Positions 44,531 through 55,454 of a stretch of DNA of 64,000 nt are shown here, in pieces. The stretch's first letter is position 1, and the number at the start of each line of letters is the position of its first letter. Position numbers and translations under genes: made by a program. Under the pieces are notes generated by a model that saw only the letters and a program-made list of their open reading frames with translations, was not told the origin of the DNA and searched no databases. This DNA is from Acidiphilium sp. (GTDB lineage Bacteria; Pseudomonadota; Alphaproteobacteria; Acetobacterales; Acetobacteraceae). The DNA lies in contig DAIDMG010000001.1 in NCBI GenBank assembly GCA_027449105.1, positions 18,294 to 82,293 of the forward strand. Direction: 5' to 3'.

Positions 44531-45331
44531 ATGTTGTTGGTGATCGATGCCGGTAATACAAATATCGTTTTCGCCGTCCATGACGGTACGCGATGGCGCG
44601 GTATTTGGCGGATTGCGACGGATTCGCAACGCACCTCAGATGAATATGGTGTGTGGCTCGGCGCGCTTCTCGCCCGGCAAGGTCTTCGAATCGAGGACTT
44701 GACGCGTGCGGTCATTGGCACTGTGGTGCCGGCGGCGCTCTACCATCTTCGGCGCCTTTGTCGGGATTGGTTCTCGATTGAACCACTGATTACCCAGTCC
44801 AACCTTGATTGGGGTTTTACGATCAAGGTGGACAACCCCAGCGAGGTTGGAGCAGACCGGCTACTTAATGCGCTGGCCGCGCAGCAAAGCTACGGAGGTC
44901 CGCTTATTGTTGTTGACTTTGGAACGGCGACCACATTTGACGTAGTGGACCAAACCGGCGCGTACATCGGCGGTGCGATTGCTCCGGGAATCAATCTTTC
45001 GGTCGAGGCGCTGCACCAAGCTGCTGCACGTCTGCCGCGCATCGGCATTGGGCGTCCTCAAGCCGTGATCGGGCGATCCACGATCCCGGCCATGCGCTCG
45101 GGAATCTACTGGGGGTATGTCGGGCTAGTGGAGGGTATGATTGCCCGCATCGAAGCGGAGTTCGGTCAACGAATGAAGACCGTAGCAACCGGCGGATTGG
45201 CGCCACTGATCGCGGAAGGCACCCCTCGGATCGAGCGCACTGATCCGGACTTGACCCTGGAAGGCTTGCGATTGCTGTCAGAGCGTAATTCAGCGCCGCA
45301 TTTCCGTAGCCGCGAGGCGGATGGGGATTGA
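44531..45331 (+). CDS. coaX: Type III pantothenate kinase
   Basis: [58 protein letters not shown]. Confidence 0.96.
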   Translation: MLLVIDAGNTNIVFAVHDGTRWRGIWRIATDSQRTSDEYGVWLGALLARQGLRIEDLTRAVIGTVVPAALYHLRRLCRDWFSIEPLITQSNLDWGFTIKVDNPSEVGADRLLNALAAQQSYGGPLIVVDFGTATTFDVVDQTGAYIGGAIAPGINLSVEALHQAAARLPRIGIGRPQAVIGRSTIPAMRSGIYWGYVGLVEGMIARIEAEFGQRMKTVATGGLAPLIAEGTPRIERTDPDLTLEGLRLLSERNSAPHFRSREADGD

Positions 45332-45363
45332 TACGCGGACATTTCATAGAGAGCAGAACATCA

Positions 45364-47013
45364 ATGAACGATTTTGGTTCCGGTCTCTTTTTTGTGCCTT
45401 TGGGGGGCACGGGCGAGATCGGCATGAACCTCAACGCCTATGCGTTGGACGGCACCTTTCTTGCGGTAGACTGCGGGATGGGTTTCGCCCACCCGGATAC
45501 GCCGGAAGCGGACTTACTTGTAGCGGATGCCAGTTTTTTCGCTGAGCGCCGGGAGCGGTTGGCGGGTCTGGTGATCACGCACGCCCACGAAGATCATATC
45601 GGAGGTATTGTCTGGCATTGGCGGGCCCTCCAATGCCCGATCTTTGCGACCGCATTCGCTGCGACCTTGATCCGGTTTCGCTTGGCGGAGGCGGGGTTGC
45701 TGAACAAGGTAAAAATCCACGAATTTTCTCCCGGTAGCACGTTTGAGGCGGGCCCGTTTAGGTTGCGATCTATTCGCATGGCCCATTCGACCCCGGAAGC
45801 GGTCGCGTTGGCGATCCAGACACGCTACGGAACGGTTCTGCATACGGGTGATTGGAAGATTGACCCCGAGCCGCTGGTCGGCTCGCCGACGGACGAGGCG
45901 GCGCTCCGAGAGGTTGGAGATTCGGGTGTCCTCGCAATGGTATCAGACTCAACGAACGCACTGGTCGAAGGCCACTCCGGATCAGAAGCGACTGTTCGCA
46001 AGAGTTTGATCGCCCTAATCGCAGGATTAAAGGGCCGCGTAGCGGTAACATGCTTCGCCAGTAATGTCGCGCGAATTGCCAGTGTCATCGAAGCTGCCCG
46101 GCACTCCGGCCGGCGCGTCGCGTTAATCGGGCGAAGTCTTGGCCGCTATGTCGAGGCGGCGCAGACGTGCGGTTATTTGCAGGACGTAGCGGATTTTGTG
46201 CCGGAGGATCAGGTCGGAAAGATCTCTGATGATCGGCTTTTGATCCTTGTGACCGGCAGCCAAGGCGAGAAGCGGTCCGCATTAGCGCGGATCGCGGCAG
46301 ACACGCACAGATCGATTGCGTTTGGTGACGGCGATACCGTAATTTTCTCCTCCCGCGTGATCCCCGGCAATGAGCGTGCAATTGGTCGTGTACAGGATGA
46401 TCTCGTGCGGGCAGGCGTACGTGTCATGACAGAGGCTGATCATATGGTCCACGTGTCAGGCCATCCCGCGCGTGACGACTTGAGGCGGCTCTATAAACTG
46501 GTCCGGCCACGGTACTTGATTCCCACGCACGGCGAAAGGCGCCATCTCGCCGCGCAGGCAGAATTGGCTGAGGCCGAGCAGATCACGACAATTATGCTGG
46601 AGGATGGTGACGTCGTGGAGCTTGGGCCGGGTAAAGCTGGCATTGTGGATTCGGTGCCAACCGGACGGCTGGCTGTCGATGGCGAGCGCTTGGTACAGTT
46701 ACAGGGTGGTATGATGGGTGCGCGAAGGCGCATGCTTAGTAGTGGTGTTGTCATCGGGAGCATTGCAGTTGACAAGGGGGGTATCCTGCGGGGTGCACCG
46801 AAAATTGCAGCGCCCGGGTTGTTTGAGCCGGACGATCCCGCACTTGATTCCTTTGCAGCGAAACTGGCCGACAATTTCGTTGCGTTGCCGGCGCATATCC
46901 GCCGTGATGCCGATCTCCTGCTCCCGGCTGCAGAGGCCATTTTGCGTCGACTTCTGGGAAGGCAATTTGGAAAGCATCCGTTAATCAATATGCAAGTCAT
47001 TTCTGTAAAATGA
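45364..47013 (+). CDS. rnj: Ribonuclease J
   Basis: VPLGGTGEIGMNLNAYALDG; VITHAHEDHIGGI; beta-CASP domain; HVSGHPARDDLRRLYKLVRPRYLIPTHGE. Confidence 0.95.
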   Translation: MNDFGSGLFFVPLGGTGEIGMNLNAYALDGTFLAVDCGMGFAHPDTPEADLLVADASFFAERRERLAGLVITHAHEDHIGGIVWHWRALQCPIFATAFAATLIRFRLAEAGLLNKVKIHEFSPGSTFEAGPFRLRSIRMAHSTPEAVALAIQTRYGTVLHTGDWKIDPEPLVGSPTDEAALREVGDSGVLAMVSDSTNALVEGHSGSEATVRKSLIALIAGLKGRVAVTCFASNVARIASVIEAARHSGRRVALIGRSLGRYVEAAQTCGYLQDVADFVPEDQVGKISDDRLLILVTGSQGEKRSALARIAADTHRSIAFGDGDTVIFSSRVIPGNERAIGRVQDDLVRAGVRVMTEADHMVHVSGHPARDDLRRLYKLVRPRYLIPTHGERRHLAAQAELAEAEQITTIMLEDGDVVELGPGKAGIVDSVPTGRLAVDGERLVQLQGGMMGARRRMLSSGVVIGSIAVDKGGILRGAPKIAAPGLFEPDDPALDSFAAKLADNFVALPAHIRRDADLLLPAAEAILRRLLGRQFGKHPLINMQVISVK

Positions 47014-47084
47014 CTATAACATCGGCATATGCACGCAAATATCTCTTGTTACGCATAAATTATCATCTATACAAACTCGATAGA

Positions 47085-47240
47085 TCACTTTTTAATCTGT
47101 TTTTAATCTAAAACCGCTTTACGGCGCTGACGGTGCAATGGCATTCTACCGTTCGAATGAAGCTGTTCTTCATTCTGCCGTGTGACTGGCGTTTCCTCCC
47201 TAAACTTGGCCCGCTGGCCATTTGGCCAGCGGGTAATTTT
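47085..47240 (+). ncRNA. Putative structured small RNA (novel candidate)
   Basis: AT-rich upstream segment, then ACGGT..ACCGT stem, GAATGAAG-CTGTT-CTTCATTC hairpin and a strong terminator hairpin; no sizeable ORF. Confidence 0.35.
47210..47240 (+). terminator. Strong intrinsic terminator-like hairpin
   Basis: CCCGCTGGCC-ATTT-GGCCAGCGGG followed by taaTTTTcgTT. Confidence 0.75.
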
Positions 47241-47718
47241 CGTTAACGGATCGAATGCATCGCTTGGCTGAGCGGTGTTACAGAGAGACGAAGGATATGC
47301 TTATAGGGCAGCAGGTATCGGCGTGGCCCAGCGAATGAGTTGCGTCCATTGCGGATGCCGCCCGCGCTGCGGAGGTGTTTGCGCGCAGGGTAGCCAGACC
47401 ATGTTTCGGCGGCCTCAGCGATTCGGGTAAGCTTGCGTAAGCTGGCGCTTGCCTGCGAGGCCGGTCAGGTGCTTGCAATATCGTGGATTAATTGAGCCTG
47501 TACGCGGGCCGTGCCCGCCGCGATCGCCCAACAAACAAGATCGTCTGCACGCGCCGATTGTTTCACTCCGGAACACGCGACGAATACCGGTGCTGTCGCG
47601 ATGCTCCTGTTCGGAGTGGACAGATTTCTCCAAAGTGCCAAAGATTCGGCTCTGGCGGGACGCTGTATCCACCTGTAGGAGGGGAACAGTTTCAAAAACC
47701 TTCACCACAGGAACATCC

Positions 47719-49032
47719 ATGCGGCTGTCCAGATCCCTGATCCCCACGCTCAAGGAAAACCCGGCTGAGGCTCAGATTGCCTCGCACCGACTGATGCTTC
47801 GTGCAGGGCTCATACGGCAGCAGGCCGCGGGAATTTACGCATGGCTGCCGGCGGGACAGCGTGTCCTTCGTAACATTGCCCAGATCGTGCGCGAGGAACA
47901 GGACCGCGCGGGTGCACAAGAGATGCTGATGCCGACAATTCAGTCGGCCGAACTCTGGCGTGAGAGCCGACGTTATGACGCCTACGGGCCGGAAATGCTA
48001 CGCATCGCTGACCGACACGACCGAGAGCTTCTCTACGGGCCAACCAACGAGGAAATGATAACCGCGATCATGCGGGAGAACGTGCAATCCTATCGCGATT
48101 TGCCGCAGATCCTCTATCATATTCAATGGAAGTTTCGAGATGAGATGAGGCCCCGCTTCGGCGTTCTGCGTGGCCGCGAGTTCTTGATGAAGGACGGTTA
48201 CAGCTTTGATTTCAACTACGAGGGCGCAGTCACGAGTTACCGGCGAATGATGTTGGCATACATGCGCACATTCCGACGCCTCGGCGTCCGGGCGATTCCG
48301 ATGCGAGCGGATACGGGGCCGATTGGTGGCGATTTGTCTCACGAGTTTCATATTCTAGCATCAACCGGTGAAAGTGCCGTCTTCTATGATGCTGCATTCG
48401 AGGCTATCGATCTTCGAGGAGAACAAGTGTCGTACGACGATTCGGCGGAACTCGACGCGTTTTTTGCGCACATGACGACGCTCTATGCGGCCACTGACGA
48501 AAAGCACGATACCGAGGCCTGGAAGGCGGTTCCGGAGCTGCGGCGACGCGAAGGTCGAGGTATCGAGGTCGGTCAGATTTTCTATTTCGGCTCGAAATAT
48601 ACCAAAGCGATGGGATTCAGTGTCGTCGGGCCGGACGGGGCACGAATTCACCCAGAGATGGGCAGCTATGGAATTGGTGTTTCTCGCCTTGCCGGCGCAA
48701 TCATTGAAGCCAACCATGACAGCGCTGGCATCATCTGGCCGGCGGCCGTTGCGCCATTCCGCGTGGCAATCGTCAATTTGCGCCAGGGGGATGCCGAAAC
48801 CGACGCGCTATGCGAACTGGCGTATGCCAAGATCGGTGATTCGGCGCTGTATGATGATCGTCATGAGCGCGCCGGCATGAAATTCGCCGACGCCGATCTT
48901 ATGGGCCACCCCTGGCAGCTTATTGTCGGCCCACGTGGGGCTGCGCGCGGGCGGCTTGAGCTTAAGGAGCGGTGCAGCAACGAACGCCTAGAGCTTGCGC
49001 TCGAAGATGCACTAACGAAGGTTATGGCCTGA
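47719..49032 (+). CDS. proS: Prolyl-tRNA synthetase
   Basis: [74 protein letters not shown] at 47719. Confidence 0.97.
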   Translation: MRLSRSLIPTLKENPAEAQIASHRLMLRAGLIRQQAAGIYAWLPAGQRVLRNIAQIVREEQDRAGAQEMLMPTIQSAELWRESRRYDAYGPEMLRIADRHDRELLYGPTNEEMITAIMRENVQSYRDLPQILYHIQWKFRDEMRPRFGVLRGREFLMKDGYSFDFNYEGAVTSYRRMMLAYMRTFRRLGVRAIPMRADTGPIGGDLSHEFHILASTGESAVFYDAAFEAIDLRGEQVSYDDSAELDAFFAHMTTLYAATDEKHDTEAWKAVPELRRREGRGIEVGQIFYFGSKYTKAMGFSVVGPDGARIHPEMGSYGIGVSRLAGAIIEANHDSAGIIWPAAVAPFRVAIVNLRQGDAETDALCELAYAKIGDSALYDDRHERAGMKFADADLMGHPWQLIVGPRGAARGRLELKERCSNERLELALEDALTKVMA

Positions 49033-50282
49033 TGTTCTCTGCATTCGAACGTCGGGTGGCCTACCGGTACTTGCGTGCGCGAAAGGGTGAGCGTTTTGTA
49101 TCTATCATCGCTATATTTTCGCTGATAGGAATTGCTCTGGGTGTTGCAACATTGATTATCGTGATGAGCGTGATGAATGGATTCCGACAGGAACTGTTAG
49201 CGCAGATACTCGGTCTCAACGGTGACATCGGTGTCTATGGGGCGGGCCATCCGATTCCACGGTACGAGGCAACATCCCGGCGTTTGGCTAAAATCCCTGG
49301 TGTTGTTGCGGCCGTACCAATCGTCCAGGGAGAGGTGCTTCTTACCGGTCCTCATGGTGGAGCGATCGGAGGAGTGGCACGCGGCATTCGGCGCTCTGGC
49401 TTCAAGGCATTGGACACGGTCTCTAACCATATCATTGCAGGCTCCCTGAATTCGTTTAAGGGAGATACCGTTGCCATTGGCTCCGGCATAGCGGCACAAC
49501 TCTCAATCTCTGTCGGAGATCGGATAACGCTGATCCTGCCACAGGGCGACGTGACGATCGTGGGCACGATTCCCCGTATTGAAAGCTTCACGGTGGGAGC
49601 GATTTTCAGAACAGGAATGGAACAATATGATTCGTCGTTCATGTTTCTTCCATTACGTGCGGCCCAGACTCTCTTCCGTATTCCTTACGATGAGACGACC
49701 CAGATCCAGCTCTTTGTAAAGAATCCTGACCACGACACCGCAATAAAACGGGAGATACCGTCCGCCATTCCCGGGATGCCGGTAAATATCGTCGATTGGC
49801 GGGACAGTAATAATGCATTTTTTACGGCCGTAAACGTCGAACGCAATGTAATGTTTCTCATCCTTACGCTAATTATTGTTGTTGCAGCGTTCAATGTAAT
49901 TTCCTCGATGATCATGATGGTGAAGGATAAAGCCGGCGATATAGCGATTCTTCGAACCATGGGCGCATCCGCCGGGGCCGTCATGCGGATCTTCTTCATG
50001 GTGGGTGCTTCCGTGGGCCTGTTAGGGACGGCGGCTGGCTTCGTGCTGGGGGTTGTCTTCTGCGCGTACATTGAGCAGATCCGCCAGGCCATCCAGCATG
50101 CATTTCATCTCCAGTTATTCAATCCGACGGTTTACTATCTTGAGTCCCTGCCAGCAAAACTCGAATGGTCGGAAGTAATTGAAGTCGTATCGCTTGCGAT
50201 CTTGCTGTCGTTCCTCGCAACGCTCTATCCCAGTTGGCGTGCTGCCCGGACGGATCCTGTCGAGGTGCTGCGCCATGAGTGA
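49032..50282 (+). CDS. lolC: Lipoprotein-releasing ABC transporter permease LolC/E
   Basis: FERRVAYRYLRARKGERFVSIIAIFSLIGIALGVATLIIVMSVMNGFRQEL; MVKDKAGDIAILRTMGAS. Confidence 0.95.
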   Translation: MFSAFERRVAYRYLRARKGERFVSIIAIFSLIGIALGVATLIIVMSVMNGFRQELLAQILGLNGDIGVYGAGHPIPRYEATSRRLAKIPGVVAAVPIVQGEVLLTGPHGGAIGGVARGIRRSGFKALDTVSNHIIAGSLNSFKGDTVAIGSGIAAQLSISVGDRITLILPQGDVTIVGTIPRIESFTVGAIFRTGMEQYDSSFMFLPLRAAQTLFRIPYDETTQIQLFVKNPDHDTAIKREIPSAIPGMPVNIVDWRDSNNAFFTAVNVERNVMFLILTLIIVVAAFNVISSMIMMVKDKAGDIAILRTMGASAGAVMRIFFMVGASVGLLGTAAGFVLGVVFCAYIEQIRQAIQHAFHLQLFNPTVYYLESLPAKLEWSEVIEVVSLAILLSFLATLYPSWRAARTDPVEVLRHE

Positions 50283-50952
50283 GATCCTTCGTCTTGATGC
50301 GCTTGCCAAGACCTACGGTGCTGGAGATGCGGCACTGCACGTCCTGCGGGGGGCGAATCTCAGTCTGGTTGAGGGTGAAATTGTTGCGTTGATCGCGCCA
50401 TCTGGCGCTGGCAAGTCGACGTTACTGCACGTCGCCGGGTTGCTCGACCATCCCGAACGCGGTGATGTGTTTGTCAACGGTCAGTCAACGCGCAAGTTAT
50501 CGGACCCCGAGCGGACCTGCCTGCGGCGCGACATGATCGGCTTCGTCTATCAATCTCATCATTTGTTAATGGAGTTTACTGCTCTGGAAAATGTGGTTTT
50601 GCCACAGATGATTGCCATGGTGCCGCAGGCTAAGGCTGAAGCCCGTGCAATACAATTGTTGAAAGCCTTCGGGCTGGGCCATCGGATCCAGCATCTTCCG
50701 GGGAAGATGTCGGGTGGGGAGCGCCAACGTGTCGCAATCGCCCGTGCTTTGGCCAATTCTCCGAAGCTGTTGCTTGCAGATGAGCCGACAGGCAATCTTG
50801 ATGTTGCAACTGCACAGAAGGTGTTTGAGGAATTGTTGCGAGCCGTACGGGCGCAGAAACTCGCAGCCTTAATTGCAACCCACAATCCGGAGATCGCAGC
50901 GCAAATGGACCGCCGCGTGGTGCTGCGTGACGGGCTGCTGAACGCAGCGTGA
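50275..50952 (+). CDS. lolD: Lipoprotein-releasing ABC transporter ATP-binding protein LolD
   Basis: LIAPSGAGKSTLLHVAGLLDHPERGDVFVNG; MSGGERQRVAIARALANSPKLLLADEPTGNLD; overlaps lolC. Confidence 0.95.
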   Translation: MSEILRLDALAKTYGAGDAALHVLRGANLSLVEGEIVALIAPSGAGKSTLLHVAGLLDHPERGDVFVNGQSTRKLSDPERTCLRRDMIGFVYQSHHLLMEFTALENVVLPQMIAMVPQAKAEARAIQLLKAFGLGHRIQHLPGKMSGGERQRVAIARALANSPKLLLADEPTGNLDVATAQKVFEELLRAVRAQKLAALIATHNPEIAAQMDRRVVLRDGLLNAA

Positions 50953-51112
50953 CGGTGATACGAAAGCATGCGCGAAACGGTGACATCGGAACATCCCGAA
51001 ATCAGCTCTGTTCCTGAAAGAATCGATCCATGGCATCGTCAATCGGACGATACCTCAAGAAGACGTGCAAGGAGTGGGAATGTGGCCTATTGTTGTGCTG
51101 GCCTCTAATCAA

Positions 51113-52906
51113 TTACGAGGACCGTCTTTCTGACCCACGGCGAAGCTCGAGTTCAAGCCAGCCGGTTTCCAGGCTGTCAAGGTGATTCTGCAAATTAGCG
51201 AGGGCCACCGAGGCTTCGTTGAACCGGCCAGGATCCATGAAAAACAGAGAGCTATCGGAGAGCGTTGTCGCAAGCTTCTCGATTTCGATTTGGGTCGACG
51301 CGATTTCTGCCGTTAGGTTCTGCAATCGATGCTGATCTTTAAAAGAGAAATTTTTTGATTTTGCGGTGGGTTTATGGGAGATCTCGCTTATGCGCCGTAC
51401 CGGTATGACGGGGGTTTCGATTGATCGTCGTTGTGACACCATGTCGCTATAGCTGCCGGCATATCTGATCCAGGTTCCGTCGCCTTCTGCGGCAAGAGTT
51501 GACGTCGTGATGCGATCGAGAAAATCCCGATCGTGACTGATAATAAGGATGGTGCCGGCGTAGTCGCTCAAAATATCCTGCAGCACGTCGAGCGTCTCGA
51601 AATCAAGATCGTTTGTGGGTTCGTCCAAGACAAGCAGGTTTGACGGCCGTGCCAATGCCGTGGCAAGCAGGAGGCGTCCGCGTTCGCCACCCGAAAGCAG
51701 GCCAACGAGGTTTCGCGCTTGCTCTGGCCGGAACAGGAACTCCTTCATGTAGCTGATGACATGACGGACACGGCCATTAACATTTACCATCTCCGTGTTG
51801 CCGCCAGTAAGTGTTTCAGCTAACGTCCGTGTAGGATCGAGCGCTGCTCTTTGCTGATCGAGCGTTGCGACAATGACATTGGTGCCTTCGACGACAGTGC
51901 CGTAATCGGGCACTTCTTGACCGGTTAGTAGTTTTAGTAGCGTTGTTTTGCCAATGCCATTCTTTCCGACAATCCCCAGCCGGTCCCCACGAACTACGCG
52001 CAGTGAAAGATTTTGGACGATAGTCGTCTGGAAGCAGCGCTTGGTGATAGCTTGTGCATCAATAACAATTCGTCCTGACAATGAAGACGTGCCTTGGACA
52101 ACGTGCATCTCCATGGAGTCGCTGGCTTTTCGTTTTCGTTGTTTCAAGGCTGACAGCTCGGCGATACGCCTGACGTTACGTTTGCGGCGTGCGCTTATGC
52201 CATAACGCAGCCAGTCCTCTTCGCGAGAAATTAGGCGCGAAAGTTTGTGAGCGTCCCGGGCCTCCTGTTCAAAAACCTCATCCCGCCACGCCTCAAAATG
52301 GGAAAAACTGCGATCGAGTCGGCTTGTTCGACCGTTATCGAGCCAGACGATGCTTCGTGCGACGCTTTCAAGGAGGCGCCGATCATGACTAATCACGACG
52401 ATTCCCGCATGCAGCTGGTCAAGCTCGTTTTCCAGCCACTCGATAGTTGCTACATCGAGGTGATTAGTCGGTTCGTCCAACAGCAAAACGTCGGGCGCGG
52501 CTGCCAGGACCCTGGCCAGCCCGGCGCGCCGCAATTCGCCACCCGAAAGATGATCCGTCGACTTTGTTGCGGCCAAGCCAAGTTGATGCAGGAAGCTCCG
52601 GGCACGGTAGACATCGGCTTCGTTATCCAATCCGTCCACCACGTAATCGAGGACTGTTTGAAAGCCGGATAAATCTGCCTCCTGTGGGAGGTAACGCAAG
52701 GTGGCGGTTGGTTGAAGAAAGCGAGTACCCCTGTCCGGCGCAATGACTCCGGCCGCGATTCTCAGGAGTGTAGACTTTCCTGAGCCGTTAATTCCCACAA
52801 GACAAATGCGTTCTCGTGGGCTCACGCCAATTTCGGCACCATTCAGTACGGGCGAAGCACCGAAGGAAAGGCAGATATCCTGAAGCATCAACAATGGAGA
52901 TTCCAT
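51113..52906 (-). CDS. ABC-F family ATP-binding protein (Uup-like)
   Basis: Two nucleotide-binding domains: VGINGSGKSTLLRIAAG, LSGGELRRAGLARVLAAAPDVLLLDEPTNHLD, VGKNGIGKTTLLKLL, LSGGERGRLLLATALARPSNLLVLDEPTNDLD; no TM domain. Confidence 0.92.
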   Translation of the reverse strand: MESPLLMLQDICLSFGASPVLNGAEIGVSPRERICLVGINGSGKSTLLRIAAGVIAPDRGTRFLQPTATLRYLPQEADLSGFQTVLDYVVDGLDNEADVYRARSFLHQLGLAATKSTDHLSGGELRRAGLARVLAAAPDVLLLDEPTNHLDVATIEWLENELDQLHAGIVVISHDRRLLESVARSIVWLDNGRTSRLDRSFSHFEAWRDEVFEQEARDAHKLSRLISREEDWLRYGISARRKRNVRRIAELSALKQRKRKASDSMEMHVVQGTSSLSGRIVIDAQAITKRCFQTTIVQNLSLRVVRGDRLGIVGKNGIGKTTLLKLLTGQEVPDYGTVVEGTNVIVATLDQQRAALDPTRTLAETLTGGNTEMVNVNGRVRHVISYMKEFLFRPEQARNLVGLLSGGERGRLLLATALARPSNLLVLDEPTNDLDFETLDVLQDILSDYAGTILIISHDRDFLDRITTSTLAAEGDGTWIRYAGSYSDMVSQRRSIETPVIPVRRISEISHKPTAKSKNFSFKDQHRLQNLTAEIASTQIEIEKLATTLSDSSLFFMDPGRFNEASVALANLQNHLDSLETGWLELELRRGSERRSS

Positions 52907-52971
52907 GTGTCGCTTTTGACCAAAGGGCGGGAGCATGGCAAGGCAGGCGAAGTCGCGGTAAGAGCGGCATC

Positions 52972-54585
52972 ATGCTTCGACTCACCGAAATTGTTCTTCC
53001 CGTTGGTCACGATGATGTGGATCTTCGGCGCGCGGTACTTGTGCGTTTGGGTATCGCAGAAAAGGCCTTGCGAGGGTTCACTGTTTTTCGCCGGGCAGTC
53101 GACGCGCGCCGAAAATCAGCCGTCCAATTCGCCTATACGATCGACGCGGATGTTGCCGATGAGGCCGCGGTATTGGAACGTGCGGACCAACGGTTACGGC
53201 TCTGTAAAGCGCCCGACATGACATACAAACCGGTGCGGGTGCGAGAAACCAAGGCGCGGCCAGTCGTCATTGGCACGGGGCCGTGCGGTATCTTTGCGGC
53301 ACTGATCCTCGCGGAAGCAGGCCTTCGCCCTATCATTCTTGAACGCGGCAAGTTGGTGCGGGAAAGGACCAAGGATACGTGGGCGCTATGGCGGCGTGGG
53401 GTCCTGGCGCCCGAGTCAAACGTGCAGTTTGGTGAAGGTGGTGCTGGGACATTTTCGGATGGAAAGCTCTACAGCCAGATTAGCGATCCCAATCATCTTG
53501 GCCGCAAGGTTTTAACCGAATTTGTTGCCGCCGGTGCACCGCCGGAAATCCTCTATGTGGCTCGCCCGCATATTGGGACTTTCCGGCTCGTCGGAATGGT
53601 AGAAACGATTCGTATGACGATCGAGCGCATGGGCGGGGAATACCGATTCGGTTCGAAGATGACTGATCTGATCATCCACGAAGCTTCGGGCGTGCGCCAG
53701 CTACGAGGGGTCATTTTAGACGATGGCCAGACGATTGCGGCTGACCACGTAGTGCTGGCCATTGGCCATTCGGCTCGCGATACTTTCGTGATGCTGCGGG
53801 ACCGGGGAGTATATCTCCAGCCTAAACCGTTTTCGATCGGCGTGCGTGTAGAGCACCCGCAATCAATGATCGATCGGGCCCGCTACGGTAAATATGCCGG
53901 CAACCCGATGCTTGGAGCCGCCGATTACAAACTGGTTCATCATGCGTCTAATGGTCGTACGGTTTACAGTTTCTGCATGTGCCCTGGCGGCACTGTGGTT
54001 GCAGCGACGTCGGAACCCGGGCATGTCGTGACGAATGGAATGAGTCAGTACTCACGCAATGAACGCAACGCCAACGCCGCCTTGGTCGTCGGTGTGACGC
54101 CGGCTGATTATCGGGGCGATGTCTTGGCAGGAATGCTGTTCCAGCGGGAACTTGAGACCCGTGCTTACGTTGCGGGAGGGGCGACCTATTGCGCGCCGGC
54201 CCAGCTGCTGGGGGATTTCTGCGCGGACCGCCCATCCGTCAGTTTCGGCACTGTATTGCCCTCGTACAAGCCGGGAGTAACGCTGGGTAATTTGGCGGGC
54301 TGCTTACCCACCTACGCGACGGGCGCAATTCGTGAGGCGTTGCCTGTTTTTGGCCGTATGATTCCCGGTTTTGATCGGGACGATGCGGTCCTGACTGGCG
54401 TCGAAACACGCACGTCTTCACCGGTCCGAATTACGCGTGGACAGGACGGCCAGAGCCAAAACACAATCGGTCTATTTCCGGCTGGCGAGGGTGCTGGCTA
54501 CGCTGGCGGAATCCTGTCTGCCGGCGTTGACGGAATTCGGGTTGCCGAGGCGGTTATCCGTTCGATCGCAAACCGCGGATCCTAA
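52972..54585 (+). CDS. FAD-dependent oxidoreductase
   Basis: VVIGTGPCGIFAALILAEAGLRPIILERGKLVRERTKD; FGEGGAGTFSDGKLYSQI; GEGAGYAGGILSAGVDGIRVAEAV. Confidence 0.9.
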   Translation: MLRLTEIVLPVGHDDVDLRRAVLVRLGIAEKALRGFTVFRRAVDARRKSAVQFAYTIDADVADEAAVLERADQRLRLCKAPDMTYKPVRVRETKARPVVIGTGPCGIFAALILAEAGLRPIILERGKLVRERTKDTWALWRRGVLAPESNVQFGEGGAGTFSDGKLYSQISDPNHLGRKVLTEFVAAGAPPEILYVARPHIGTFRLVGMVETIRMTIERMGGEYRFGSKMTDLIIHEASGVRQLRGVILDDGQTIAADHVVLAIGHSARDTFVMLRDRGVYLQPKPFSIGVRVEHPQSMIDRARYGKYAGNPMLGAADYKLVHHASNGRTVYSFCMCPGGTVVAATSEPGHVVTNGMSQYSRNERNANAALVVGVTPADYRGDVLAGMLFQRELETRAYVAGGATYCAPAQLLGDFCADRPSVSFGTVLPSYKPGVTLGNLAGCLPTYATGAIREALPVFGRMIPGFDRDDAVLTGVETRTSSPVRITRGQDGQSQNTIGLFPAGEGAGYAGGILSAGVDGIRVAEAVIRSIANRGS

Positions 54586-55454
54586 AGAGCGCTCCATCTG
54601 AGGTGAGGCACGGCCTCAGGACCCCTCACTTTCACAAAAGCGCCGTTCAATCGAAAAGATTTTAAATATCGAAACTTCCGAACTGACTAGACAAACGACG
54701 CACGTCAGAACGCATCATGAGCATGGCGCTTCGTGCTTTCAATGAAATGCTTCCGACTGAGGATGTCGAGCCGGCGCTTCGGGAAGGCCCGCTGGCCGAA
54801 CGGTGTGGCATGCCGCCCGCGTGGCAAGAGCGAAGTTCTCAAGCTGCAGGACGCGAAGGAAGGCGTTTGGTGTCACCGCTGAGACGGCCGATACAGAGAA
54901 TTCCGATCTGCCGCTGGTTGGCATGGGCGACAGGCCTCTAACCTTGTCATGTCCTCATCCAAGGATGTCTCTGCAAGCAAGGCGAGCGAACATCTCGGCG
55001 TTACTGACAGGGCCGCACGGGCACCACGGACATCGCATCCGCGCCATGATGCTTGCGAGACGCTTCTCATCTTTGCCCGCGGCGTCGTGATCAACGAGAT
55101 TAACCGCGCGCGGGTGCGCCACACCTGAAGCGGGCGAATGCGACGCTCCGGACTCGATCGGCCGTGGCACGAGGCGCCCTCAGGTCCTCGTCGCTGCGGT
55201 GTGAGGTGGGGGGAGAGGGATTCGTCAGGAACGTCAAACGGTCGCGTAGGGCACCGCACATGCCAAGCATAACGCGATCGGCAATGTCGCATCTGTTTTG
55301 GCCAACAACAGATTTTTGGTTCTGTATCTTCTAACGACACGCAAACGAAAGTCGATAATTCACCCGCATGTCCCAGCCGCTTACCGGGCACCCAAGCGCT
55401 AAAGAGAACCGCCACTCATGTCTTTTGCATTTTTTCGATTGTCGATGGATGACA

